DNA of 14,226 nt from CAZNLL01 sp964573885 (GCA_964573885.1 CAZNLL010000106.1:1-14226), one strand, 5' to 3'; numbered from the stretch's first letter, positions 1 through 6,667 are shown. Notes: generated by a model not told the origin, from the letters alone. Numbers and translations: made by a program.

Positions 1-63
1 ACCGTGGCCATGAACCTGGCCACACTGGGAAAAACCGCCCGCCAGGTCATGGGAACGATGTGA
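1..63 (+). CDS. C-terminal fragment of an unidentified protein (cut by window edge)
   Basis: Reading from base 1 gives an open frame of 20 codons ending in TGA at 61-63; the peptide ends ATLGKTARQVMGTM. No start is visible because the gene begins before the window. The tail is too short to assign a family. The gene converges on the GlcD-like gene, with only about 34 bases between the two stop codons. It could also be chance reading frame, since 20 codons without a stop is weak evidence. Confidence 0.4.
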   Translation, partial: TVAMNLATLGKTARQVMGTM

Positions 64-80
64 GGCCCCATGGCCGGATT

Positions 81-119
81 AAAAAAACCCCCGGCCTTCA
101 AAAATGCATTTTTCCGGGG
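81..119 (-). terminator. Rho-independent terminator of the GlcD-like gene, overlapping its stop codon
   Basis: On the minus strand CCCCGG (plus 114-119) pairs with CCGGGG (plus 89-94) and is followed by a run of seven T (plus 81-87). The loop itself contains the palindrome AAAAATGCATTTTT. The upstream arm lies inside the last codons of the oxidase gene, so termination occurs within about 20 bases of the stop. There is no T-run on the plus side, so it acts on minus-strand transcription. Confidence 0.75.
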
Positions 120-1471
120 TTGAGGATGTTATTGGGGTCCAGGAGCTTTTTTAGGGAGGCCATGACTTGCAGGGAAACCGCATCATGCTCCCGGGCCATG
201 TAAGGGGCCTTGGCCAGACCGATGCCGTGCTCGCCGGTAAGGGTCCCCCCGAGCTCGCAGGTCAGGTTGAAGATCTCATCCACGGCATGACGTACCCCCT
301 TTACCTGGTCGGGATCCGTGGCGTCGTACATGATCTTGGGATGGAGGTTACCATCACCGGCATGGCCGAATATGACAAAGGGCAGGCCATAAGGTTTCAC
401 AATGGCCGAGATCCGTGTCAACAGGTCCGGTACCCTGGAGATAGGCACGGTCACATCCTCTGATACGTTGTTGGGCCGTAGCTGTCCGGCCACGCTTCCC
501 GCCCATTTTCGGGCTTGCCATAACTGCGCCGCCTCCTCGGGGGAATCCGCCGTGTGGATCTCCGAGGCGTGGTTTTCCTTGAATACTCCCATCACCTTTT
601 CCATTTGATAGGCCACCTCGCCCGGTGTGTAACCGTCGGTCTCGACCAGGATCATGGCCGCCACGTCCGGGAGGGCCAGATCGGTTCGCTTTCGCAGAAC
701 CCGGAGCGTATTTTCGTCAAGGACCTCCAGGATACTTGGAATGACGCCTGAGTGCATAATGCCGGTGACCGCCTTGCCCGCATCATCCAAGCTGGTAAAA
801 AGTGCCAGCCCGGTCTTGCAGGCTGGAGGCTTGGGATTGACCTTCAGGGTGATCTCGGTAATCACCCCCAGGGTGCCTTCGGAACCGACAAAGAGACGGG
901 TCAGGTCATATCCGGATACGGATTTCATGCACGTGGACCCGGTGCGCATGATCCGGCCGTCCGGCAGGACCACTTCAAGGGCCATGACGTAGTCCCTGGT
1001 CACGCCGTACTTGGCACCCCTCATGCCCCCTGCATTGGTGGCCACATTGCCGCCCAGGGTACACACTTTTCCGCTGGCAGGATCCGGGGGGAAAAAGAAT
1101 CCCATCGGGGCCAAGGCCTTTTCAAGGTCCGCATAGACCACCCCGGGCTGGACCACGACCACGCGGTCGGGAATCCGGACGTCCAGGATCTGGTTCATGC
1201 GGCATGTATCCAGGACCAGGCCGCCAAGGGCCGGTACGGCCGAGCCTGCGAGCCCTGTCCCGGCGCCCCTGGGAATGACCGGAAACCTGAAAGTATTCGC
1301 CAAGACAAGGATTTTTGATATTTCTTCCGCCGTAGTGGGCCATACGGCCGCATCGGGCCGGTGATTGTGGTCCGAGGCATCATAGGAATAGGAAACCAGG
1401 TCGATCAAGGCCTCCGTAAAATTCTTTTCCCCCACGATACCAATCAGGTTTGCTCTTATATCCTCTTTCAC
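98..1471 (-). CDS. glcD: FAD-binding 2-hydroxyacid oxidase/dehydrogenase, GlcD family
   Basis: 457 residues, the usual length for the GlcD/D-lactate dehydrogenase family of the VAO/PCMH flavoprotein superfamily. The FAD-binding half carries PRGAGTGLAGS (67-77), NVATNAGG (142-149) and SGYDLTRLFVGSEGTLG (186-202). The C-terminal FAD-linked oxidase half carries HAGDGNLHP (370-378), GEHGIG (413-418) and DPNNILNPGK (445-454). Expected role: cytoplasmic or membrane-associated oxidation of a D-2-hydroxyacid (glycolate, D-lactate or similar) with electrons passed to a partner. The start is GTG at 1469-1471; GGAG lies about 13 bases upstream, a little long. No GlcE or GlcF-like Fe-S subunit is adjacent, so the substrate and electron acceptor cannot be read from context. 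The symbol denotes the family, not proven glycolate specificity. Upstream lies a TerC remnant. Confidence 0.9.
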   Translation of the reverse strand: MKEDIRANLIGIVGEKNFTEALIDLVSYSYDASDHNHRPDAAVWPTTAEEISKILVLANTFRFPVIPRGAGTGLAGSAVPALGGLVLDTCRMNQILDVRIPDRVVVVQPGVVYADLEKALAPMGFFFPPDPASGKVCTLGGNVATNAGGMRGAKYGVTRDYVMALEVVLPDGRIMRTGSTCMKSVSGYDLTRLFVGSEGTLGVITEITLKVNPKPPACKTGLALFTSLDDAGKAVTGIMHSGVIPSILEVLDENTLRVLRKRTDLALPDVAAMILVETDGYTPGEVAYQMEKVMGVFKENHASEIHTADSPEEAAQLWQARKWAGSVAGQLRPNNVSEDVTVPISRVPDLLTRISAIVKPYGLPFVIFGHAGDGNLHPKIMYDATDPDQVKGVRHAVDEIFNLTCELGGTLTGEHGIGLAKAPYMAREHDAVSLQVMASLKKLLDPNNILNPGKMHF

Positions 1472-1505
1472 ACCGGCTTTTTCACTCCTTCATCAGGCCC
1501 GTGCA

Positions 1506-1711
1506 TCATAGGGCACGTCTTTGCCTGTTGGATTCATAGCGCATTTGAAGGACTTCCACAAACAGGGCAAATCCCATGGGTAGATAAATATAGGCCTTGG
1601 GTACATGCTTGTGCAACCCTTCCATGGAGACGGTGACACCGATGGTAATGAGAAAGGACAGGGCCAGGATCTTCAATGACGGGTGCCGGATGACAAACTG
1701 GCCGATAAAAA
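1506..1711 (-). pseudogene. C-terminal remnant of a TerC-family integral membrane protein
   Basis: The translation contains FVIRHPSLKILALSFLITIG followed by a segment with HVPKAYIYLPMGFALFVEVL. This closely follows the C-terminal pair of membrane segments of TerC/UPF0053 proteins, where the pattern is FVxRHPSxKxLALSFLxxxG then HxPKGYIYxxMxFS. TerC proteins are about 220-240 residues; only about the last 65 are present. Homology begins at the FFIGQ stretch (around 1711). Upstream of it the frame stays open but encodes a low-complexity Pro/Gly stretch with no TerC character and a rho-independent terminator. The N-terminal two thirds, including the conserved acidic metal-site residues, are missing, so this is a truncated relic rather than a working transporter. 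Confidence 0.8.
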
Positions 1712-1731
1712 AGGACCCTGGATTGGGTCCT
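1706..1731 (-). terminator. Candidate rho-independent terminator downstream of the OmpA-type lipoprotein gene
   Basis: On the minus strand AGGACCC (plus 1725-1731) pairs with GGGTCCT (plus 1712-1718) across a six-base loop and runs into TTTTTT (about 1706-1712). It lies about 120 bases past the lipoprotein stop codon. Its T-run coincides with the first codons of the TerC-like homology, as if the terminator marks the junction where the rest of TerC was lost. Confidence 0.6.
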
Positions 1732-1783
1732 GTGGGCAAGGAGCGAGGCCTCAGCTGGTAGACTTTGTGTCGTCCGTGGAGCC

Positions 1784-1811
1784 GAGGCCCCGCCCGTGAG
1801 GGCGGGGCCTC
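1784..1811 (+). terminator. Perfect 12-bp GC-rich hairpin with T-tract on the plus side
   Basis: GAGGCCCCGCCC (1784-1795) pairs perfectly with GGGCGGGGCCTC (1800-1811) around a GTGA loop and is followed on the plus strand by CCTTTTT (1812-1818). The T-tract makes it a plus-oriented terminator, yet no plus gene lies to its left. On the minus strand it sits about 37 bases after the lipoprotein stop and would form a very stable 3' hairpin. It may block antisense transcription into the lipoprotein gene or protect the minus mRNA end. Confidence 0.6.
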
Positions 1812-1848
1812 CCTTTTTCCACGTGTCCCTCTGCGGCCCCAATGCCTC

Positions 1849-3039
1849 TTATTTCCAGGTGGGGTGCAACTCGACCCGGCGGTTGAGTGCTCTCCCTTCT
1901 TCAGCCAGGTTGGAGGACTTGGGCATGGTCAAACCATATCCGATAGGGCAAAGCCGATCCTGGTCTATCCCCTTCTCCACCAGGTAGTCCCTGACCGTCT
2001 TGGCGCGCCTTTCAGAAAGGGCCTTATTGTAAGCGGCGGTTCCCCGGCTGTCCGTGTGCCCTTTAAGGACCAGCTTTAACTCCGGGTTTTTCTTCATGAC
2101 CGATAGGACCTCGTCAAGGAGGGTAAAGTACTGGGGCTTGACCTTGGAAGTGTCCGTATCAAAATAGATATCTCCCAGGCGCCAGCAGCCCTTTTCATCC
2201 ACCTTCGCGCCAACCGGGGTCTTGGGGCAGTAATCGCGGTCGTCGATTACGCCGTCATAATCACTGTCCTGAGGCTTGGGGGCCTTCGGCGGGGCAGGGG
2301 CGGGCTTGACCTCCTTTTTGGGCGGGGCAGCCAGGAACACCCTTTTTACAAAGGCGGCCATATCTTGGGGCGAAGCCAGGTCCGTAGCCTTTACAAAACC
2401 TCCGCATGCACTGGTCTTGGCGAGTTTCTCCATGAGGGATTGGCCGCTTTTGTCTTTGCCCACCAAGATGGTATACAAACAGAGCCGATCCCCATAGGCA
2501 CTATTGAGGCGCTTGGCCGCGGCCAGGGCCTCTGCATAATTCAAATGATCTTCTCTGCCGTCACTGACCACAATAAGGGCGAGCGGCCCCTGTTTGGCCC
2601 TGAAGTCGTCCTTGGCCGCATTCAGGGCGCTGGCCATGGGACTCAGACCCTTTGCTTCGATGGGAATGAGGGCTTCTTCGAAGAGTGCTTTTGAATAACG
2701 GGTAGGGCCGTAGGCCATCTTTGTCTTTGGCTTTACCGGGCATATGTTTTGACCGAAGGTCCTGAGCCCGGCCGTGAGCTTCAGATCCGAGGGGATGGTG
2801 CGATTCATTCGAAAAACAACATCTTTGGCGACCTGGATGTTGGTCAGTTTCCCGTCCAAATCTTTCATGGAGGAAGACGCATCCAGGATGACGATAAAAT
2901 GATCCACTTTCTGAACATAGGTTCCTTCCGCGAATTGATAAGGCTTGTAGTCGGTGGTCGGTAATTGTTGGGCCGCACAACCTGCCAGGAATATTGAGAT
3001 AAATCCGATAAGCAGGACTCTTAAGCTAAGGCTCCGCAT
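1849..3039 (-). CDS. Outer-membrane lipoprotein with VWA domain, calcium-type loop and OmpA-like peptidoglycan-binding domain
   Basis: 396 residues. The N-terminus is a lipoprotein signal ending in the lipobox LAGC with Cys21 as the lipidation site. A von Willebrand factor A domain follows (about 46-235), with MIDAS residues in DASSS (Asp53, Ser55, Ser57) and a SDG turn near 159-161. A Pro/Lys-rich linker (about 239-257) leads to a thrombospondin type-3-like calcium loop, DSDYDGVIDDRDYCP (258-272). The C-terminal OmpA domain (about 288-393) contains GHTDSRG (327-333) and an SERRA helix (342-346), the usual peptidoglycan contacts. Likely role: anchoring to the cell wall while presenting a metal-dependent protein-binding module in the periplasm. 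The ATG at 3039 has AAGGAGG seven bases upstream. It lies 107 bases after the PQQ-propeller gene on the same strand and may share its transcript. Confidence 0.9.
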   Translation of the reverse strand: MRSLSLRVLLIGFISIFLAGCAAQQLPTTDYKPYQFAEGTYVQKVDHFIVILDASSSMKDLDGKLTNIQVAKDVVFRMNRTIPSDLKLTAGLRTFGQNICPVKPKTKMAYGPTRYSKALFEEALIPIEAKGLSPMASALNAAKDDFRAKQGPLALIVVSDGREDHLNYAEALAAAKRLNSAYGDRLCLYTILVGKDKSGQSLMEKLAKTSACGGFVKATDLASPQDMAAFVKRVFLAAPPKKEVKPAPAPPKAPKPQDSDYDGVIDDRDYCPKTPVGAKVDEKGCWRLGDIYFDTDTSKVKPQYFTLLDEVLSVMKKNPELKLVLKGHTDSRGTAAYNKALSERRAKTVRDYLVEKGIDQDRLCPIGYGLTMPKSSNLAEEGRALNRRVELHPTWK

Positions 3040-3146
3040 ATTAATTCCTCCTTAGAGAATGGGTTTAAGGATACAATCATGCCTGAAGTATCGTTATCAA
3101 CTATTCTCTCAGAAACACATGGTAGAAACAAGCTTTTTTAAGCGGT

Positions 3147-4697
3147 TCAGGGGATAATACCCACTGCCACCGTATCATGCCACGAGGCATCATCAAAAAG
3201 GTTGTTTGGAAGAGGGTCTAAGAGGAAAAAGAAATAATAAATGCCTGTGGGCAACGGGGTATTAAGGAGAGATACTTCGGGCAGCTTAAAAAGGGGTGCT
3301 TTTGCGGCATTAACAGAGTAAGGTGTCCAGCCCAGTTTGGGGTGAAAGCAGAGGAGGCCGGACGGTGTCAGGCTTCCAATCCACCAATCACAGACTTGGC
3401 CGGACAGGTCGCCTGGATCCAGGGAAATCGTCACGTTGATACTCTGATTCGTGGAGGCCAACACCGGGCCGTCTTGGCCGTTTATCTTGACCTCCGGGAC
3501 AGGATAGCGCTTCCCCCCGTAAAAGTATCCGCTGTGTCTCGCATCATGTTGAAACATGGGCCAGGGAGAAGTGGCAAGCCCCCCTGCAGTCCCATTTATG
3601 GCATAGAGGTGGCGGTCCCATGAGCCCACGTAGATGGTGCCGTCACCCCCTATGACAGGTGAGGAATCCACCCAGTCGCCGGTTTCAAAGGCCCACTTTT
3701 CTGTGCCGTCCGGATTGACGGCATAAAGGTGGTGATCATAAGACCCCACGTACACAGTCCCGTCGTTTCCAATAGCAGGTGAGGAACGCACGGGTTGGCC
3801 GGTCTTAAAGGTCCACTTGACTGTGCCCTCCGGGTTGAGGGCGTAAAGATTGGAGTCGCCAGATCCCACATAGATGGTCCCGTCAAGTCCGATGGAGGGG
3901 GAGGATGCCACACATCCCTCATCACCGGTCTCAAAGGCCCACGCCTGGCTCCCGTCAGGGTTGATGGCAAAGAGAGAGCCCCAGACATCACTGCCTCCAA
4001 AGGCGCAAGAACCTACATAAACGGTGTGATCAGCCCCGACGGACGGGGAGGATAAGGCCAGGGCCGCGTGGCCGGTGTCCAAATCGGATCGAAACCACTT
4101 TGCATGGCCTTTATCAATGAAATAGAGAGCGTTAAAAAAATAGGCCAGATAGCCGTTAACGCCTCCTTCAAGGACACTTCGATTCGGACCGATAGCGGCA
4201 GAAGCGTCCACCCAACTCATGGTGGGCCATGCCCATAGACGGTTGCCGTCCGGGGCAAGGGCATGGACCTTATTATCGCCAGAGCCCACATAGATGGTGC
4301 CGTCAGGTCCGATGCTGGGTGAAGAATACACCTCGCCTCCTGTCTCGAAGGACCAATTGCATGTGCCGTCCGGATTGACCGCATAAAGATTGTCATCATA
4401 GGAGCCCACGTAGATGATGCCGTCAGGTCCAATGGAGGGCGATGAATGCACCTCGCCCCCTGTTTCAAAGGCCCACTTGAGTGTGCCGTCGGGGTTAATG
4501 GCGTAAAGATGGTAATCCCCGGAGCCCACGTAGATGGTGCCGTCGTGTCCGATGGCGGGTGAGGAATGGACCTCGCGGCCCGTCTCGAAACGCCATTTCA
4601 GGGTGCCGTCCTGGGCGCACAAGACCGAGGGTAAGAGGCCATATAGGGCGATAAAGCAGGTCAGCCAGACCCAATTTTTCCAGAAGTCTGTTTTCAT
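3147..4697 (-). CDS. Secreted PQQ-like (BamB/quinoprotein-type) eight-unit beta-propeller protein
   Basis: 516 residues from the ATG at 4697. A GTG nine bases upstream is in frame, but the ATG gives a clean signal peptide: Lys-containing start, hydrophobic core, cleavage after LCA near residue 28. The mature protein is eight consecutive units of about 40 residues (roughly 31-370), each following GTxKWxFETG...SSPSIGxDGTIYVGSxDxxLYAxNPD. Units 4 and 5 are divergent, and unit 5 has insertions. The propeller ends with WPMFQHDARHSGYF (about 379-392), the usual closing seam of bacterial PQQ-repeat proteins. A further domain of about 120 residues follows, ending in a segment with Trp/Phe-rich strands. 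No dehydrogenase active-site residues are evident, so a structural or binding role at the cell envelope is likelier than catalysis. Neighbouring units are very similar in DNA, suggesting recent unit duplication. Confidence 0.88.
   Translation of the reverse strand: MKTDFWKNWVWLTCFIALYGLLPSVLCAQDGTLKWRFETGREVHSSPAIGHDGTIYVGSGDYHLYAINPDGTLKWAFETGGEVHSSPSIGPDGIIYVGSYDDNLYAVNPDGTCNWSFETGGEVYSSPSIGPDGTIYVGSGDNKVHALAPDGNRLWAWPTMSWVDASAAIGPNRSVLEGGVNGYLAYFFNALYFIDKGHAKWFRSDLDTGHAALALSSPSVGADHTVYVGSCAFGGSDVWGSLFAINPDGSQAWAFETGDEGCVASSPSIGLDGTIYVGSGDSNLYALNPEGTVKWTFKTGQPVRSSPAIGNDGTVYVGSYDHHLYAVNPDGTEKWAFETGDWVDSSPVIGGDGTIYVGSWDRHLYAINGTAGGLATSPWPMFQHDARHSGYFYGGKRYPVPEVKINGQDGPVLASTNQSINVTISLDPGDLSGQVCDWWIGSLTPSGLLCFHPKLGWTPYSVNAAKAPLFKLPEVSLLNTPLPTGIYYFFFLLDPLPNNLFDDASWHDTVAVGIIP
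3588..4607 (-). repeat. Tandem 120-bp coding repeats of the beta-propeller
   Basis: The region encodes eight tandem units with a period of about 120 bp. Recurrent plus-strand words such as CCCACGTAGATGGTGCCGTC and close variants recur at that spacing (for example near 3624, 4408 and 4524). Units 1-3 and 6-8 are the most alike; units 4-5 are degenerate. These are coding repeats, not a CRISPR or satellite. Confidence 0.85.
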
Positions 4698-4717
4698 GAT
4701 TCCCACATGGGCACGTC

Positions 4718-4746
4718 AGGCAAGGGCCTCCGGAAGGCCCTTGCCT
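4718..4746 (-). other. Perfect 12-bp hairpin just upstream of the PQQ-propeller start
   Basis: AGGCAAGGGCCT (4718-4729) and AGGCCCTTGCCT (4735-4746) are exact inverted repeats around a five-base loop. The hairpin ends about 20 bases before the ATG at 4697 on the minus strand. Neither side has a T-run, so it is not a standard terminator. It would form in the 5' untranslated region of the propeller mRNA or at the 3' end of the upstream small-gene transcript. Confidence 0.6.
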
Positions 4747-4821
4747 CATAAACCGTTCGATCTTTCAACATAGAAAAATATATCAGCCGAGAGACCTGAT
4801 AGCAAGGTTCATTCCATAGGA

Positions 4822-4896
4822 TCAGCCAGTTCCACGCCCGAAATGCCCAGCCATACCTTTGCCTCTTTCATCTCCCTGAACACCCGTATTTGCCAT
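4822..4896 (-). CDS. Possible 24-residue small ORF with a perfect Shine-Dalgarno
   Basis: AAGGAGGTGA, a near-full anti-16S match, is followed after a few bases by ATG (4894-4896). The Shine-Dalgarno overlaps the TAA stop of the 78-residue gene upstream. The frame encodes a 24-residue Gly-rich peptide ending GRGTG. In another frame a GTG (4899-4901) inside the Shine-Dalgarno opens a 30-residue ORF ending VELADPME, which looks more protein-like but has no spacing for ribosome binding. Either may be the 5' stump of a lost gene. No family is recognised. Confidence 0.3.
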   Translation of the reverse strand: MANTGVQGDERGKGMAGHFGRGTG

Positions 4897-4905
4897 GTCA
4901 CCTCC

Positions 4906-5142
4906 TTAATCGTTATAATCACCCTGGATGAGGTCCTCTGAGATCGCCCCCAAGGCTCGCATGGTCGCCGCGACCTCACTTTCTTCGATCTCCTTTTTAA
5001 GGACATCTACCAGGTGTCTTCGGCCTTCCGGGGAGAGGTCCTCGGCCCGCTCCAGGATGTGGATGGCCTTCCTGAGGCCCATGTTGTATATAACGGTGGC
5101 CTCCCGCTCGGACAATTTCTGGCGATAATTGGTGGGATACAC
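4906..5142 (-). CDS. Small hypothetical helical, highly charged protein
   Basis: 78 residues from a GTG (5140-5142) with GAGG six bases upstream. A longer reading from 5235 is open but has a Pro/His/Arg-rich leader with no ribosome site, and an internal ATG (about 5082) would give 58 residues. The chosen protein is charged and predicted mostly helical: QKLSEREATVIYNMGLRKAI, then a Leu/Glu/Lys-rich segment with SPEGRRHLVDVLKKEIEE. There is no signal peptide and no Cys. It leads directly into the Shine-Dalgarno of the small ORF at 4822-4896, suggesting a two-cistron transcript. I do not recognise a family; a small cytoplasmic regulator or antitoxin-like protein would fit the size, but nothing shows it. 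Confidence 0.5.
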   Translation of the reverse strand: MYPTNYRQKLSEREATVIYNMGLRKAIHILERAEDLSPEGRRHLVDVLKKEIEESEVAATMRALGAISEDLIQGDYND

Positions 5143-5590
5143 ACGAAACCTCTTTATGGGGTTCTCCTGAAAAGGTCTGTTCTGGTGAAGCCTCGGGTCA
5201 TGCCCTGGGGGCAAGCGATTGCACCCCTGTGGCAATGCCTACTCAATTTGTGTGCCACAACCCTGGTCAAGAGAGACAAATCCATAAAAGAGGGAGCATA
5301 TTAGAAGAGATTTCAAGCGGTTAAAAAAAGAAGACCGCGATTGAAGATGTCTTATCCCGGAAAGAGTATGCTTTGGGCCGACCTTGGATTGCACCGTTTT
5401 CTGGGCACAGGCACATATTCTTGTGCAATCAGGGGCCTCACTTTGAGAGACGCCTTTAAAAAGGCCAGGCCGGATCCCATGAGCGCTTTTCGGATAAGCG
5501 GGTCCAAAAAGGCGGGGGAAAAGCTTTCCTTCAGCAGAGGTTAAGGTTTTAAGTTATTCTAAAATTTAGATAAATTGGCCAAATAATTTC
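5143..5590. other. Non-coding stretch between divergent transcription units
   Basis: This stretch separates the minus block from the plus-strand DUF169 gene. The short open frames inside it lack ribosome sites and family resemblance. The right end is AT-rich and contains the inverted repeat TCTAAA-A-TTTAGA (5558-5570), about 20 bases ahead of the candidate promoter, possibly an operator or UP element. I see nothing else supportable. Confidence 0.45.
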
Positions 5591-5620
5591 TTGACAAATA
5601 CATGTTCATGTGTTCTTTAT
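5591..5620 (+). promoter_or_regulatory. Candidate sigma-70 promoter with palindromic operator in the spacer
   Basis: A consensus -35 hexamer TTGACA (5591-5596) is followed 17-18 bases later by a weak -10 (TCTTTA or CTTTAT, 5614-5620). The spacer contains the perfect inverted repeat ACATG-TT-CATGT (5600-5611), placed where a bound repressor would block RNA polymerase. A transcript would start near 5626, immediately before the leader hairpins, and run into the DUF169 gene. Confidence 0.5.
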
Positions 5621-5635
5621 CAGGGGTATCTTAAG

Positions 5636-5684
5636 AGGGCCGTGCCGGTAAAAGGCAGGTATTACCGACAAAGGCCCTTTTTTT
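5636..5684 (+). promoter_or_regulatory. Structured leader/attenuator with terminator T-run
   Basis: AGGGCC (5636-5641) pairs with GGCCCT (5673-5678), and the right arm runs into seven T (5678-5684). Inside the stem CGGTAA (5646-5651) pairs with TTACCG (5662-5667). An alternative inner pairing, TGCC (5643-5646) with GGCA (5654-5657), competes with it. The element is 10-60 bases downstream of the candidate promoter and about 125 bases before the DUF169 start. It would act as an intrinsic terminator or attenuator, or end a short non-coding RNA. It matches no riboswitch class that I can recall. Confidence 0.55.
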
Positions 5685-5809
5685 GGTATTCCTTGAATCT
5701 GAAGGAGCCCGAATCCTTTTTTGCGCGGCCTTTGGAGGGGGCTAAGGCCGTTTGTTGGGTGTGCGGGTCAGGGGGATTCTTGTGAGGAGCCAAAGAAAGG
5801 AGTTAAACA

Positions 5810-6667
5810 ATGATTGACACAGACAAGTTATTGAACGACGTGGAGCTTGCCAGGAGCCTTCTTGAAAAGGAGGTGTTGAGCAAAGCGGATATCGTCTTCA
5901 GCCTCAGGAATTTTTTGAAAATGAAATATTACCCTGTGGCCGTAAAATATTTCTTTTCGGAACAAGAACTAAAGGGTTTTAAGGAAAAGGTGGCCTATAA
6001 GACCGCTTTCCGCCCTTATACGTTTTGCCATTTTGTGGCCGCAAGCCGGCAGCGGGGAGACACCCTGCTCGGCGTGCCCGACAAGGTGGGATGTACAAAC
6101 GCCAAGTACGTGATGGGGCTCAAGGAGATGGATGACGCTGAAATCAAGAGTCACCTGAAATACACCAAGGACTGGGACCAGGCAGAACGATTTTTAAAGA
6201 CCAAAAAGAGACTTCCTGAAGGTCTATTGGCCTTTGCCACCGCCCCCTTACATCTGGCGCCCTATGAGCCGGACCTTATCCACGGCATGAGTGATGTTTT
6301 GCAGGCCTACCATCTGGGAAATGACTGGTGCGCGGCCTTTGATACCCACCCCTTTAAAATGGTCATGACCATGAACTCCTCCATATGCCATGGTTGTGTC
6401 CAGTGCTATATGACCAAAGAACCCAACATCACACCCATGTGCAGCAGCAGTTATACGGCGGGCAAGACCGAGCAGGGTGAGATCAACTGGATCTGGCCCG
6501 GTGACCACCTCGAACCCACGGTTCACTGGATGCTGGAGAGAATCGTGCGGGACGGCGGGGTGTCCTTCCCCCGCACAGGGGAGACCTATCCCGGCTTTGA
6601 TATCTGCAAGCTGTGCAGCTTCCTGATCTTCAAGAAGCCAAAGGAGGAAAAAGAGGCCGGAGATTAA
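5810..6667 (+). CDS. DUF169-family (COG2043) cysteine-rich protein
   Basis: 285 residues; ATG at 5810 with AAGGAG eight bases upstream. The sequence follows the DUF169 pattern: KMKYYPVAVKYF near 37-48, YTFCHFVAASRQ (70-81), VGCTNAKYVMGL (93-104) and a C-terminal Cys-rich part. Cysteines lie at 73, 95, 174, 193, 196, 199, 211, 266 and 269. CHGCVQC (193-199) and CKLC (266-269) are typical metal or Fe-S ligand spacings, although the function of the family is not established. There is no signal peptide, so it is likely cytoplasmic. It stands alone between its own leader and a strong terminator, so it appears to be a single-gene transcript, possibly regulated by the hairpin leader. Confidence 0.85.
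   Translation: MIDTDKLLNDVELARSLLEKEVLSKADIVFSLRNFLKMKYYPVAVKYFFSEQELKGFKEKVAYKTAFRPYTFCHFVAASRQRGDTLLGVPDKVGCTNAKYVMGLKEMDDAEIKSHLKYTKDWDQAERFLKTKKRLPEGLLAFATAPLHLAPYEPDLIHGMSDVLQAYHLGNDWCAAFDTHPFKMVMTMNSSICHGCVQCYMTKEPNITPMCSSSYTAGKTEQGEINWIWPGDHLEPTVHWMLERIVRDGGVSFPRTGETYPGFDICKLCSFLIFKKPKEEKEAGD

Noticed and set aside
752..1318. Plus-strand open frame of 188 codons opposite the GlcD-like gene
   Set aside because: Antisense shadow of a clear GlcD coding sequence; composition is His/Gly/Arg-rich as expected for a reversed frame.
1534..1842. 102-codon minus-strand open frame overlapping the TerC remnant
   Set aside because: Different frame from the TerC-like sequence, with no family resemblance; it spans both terminator hairpins.
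3588..4607. Regular 120-bp repeats, considered as a CRISPR or satellite array
   Set aside because: They are in-frame coding repeats of a beta-propeller; the period and lack of unique spacers exclude CRISPR.
5341..5544. 67-codon plus-strand open frame upstream of the DUF169 gene
   Set aside because: TTG start without a Shine-Dalgarno, no recognisable domain, and it ends before the promoter-like region.
5591..5785. 64-codon plus-strand open frame over the leader hairpins
   Set aside because: It starts in the -35 box and runs through the terminator-like stem, so it could not be translated from the proposed transcript.
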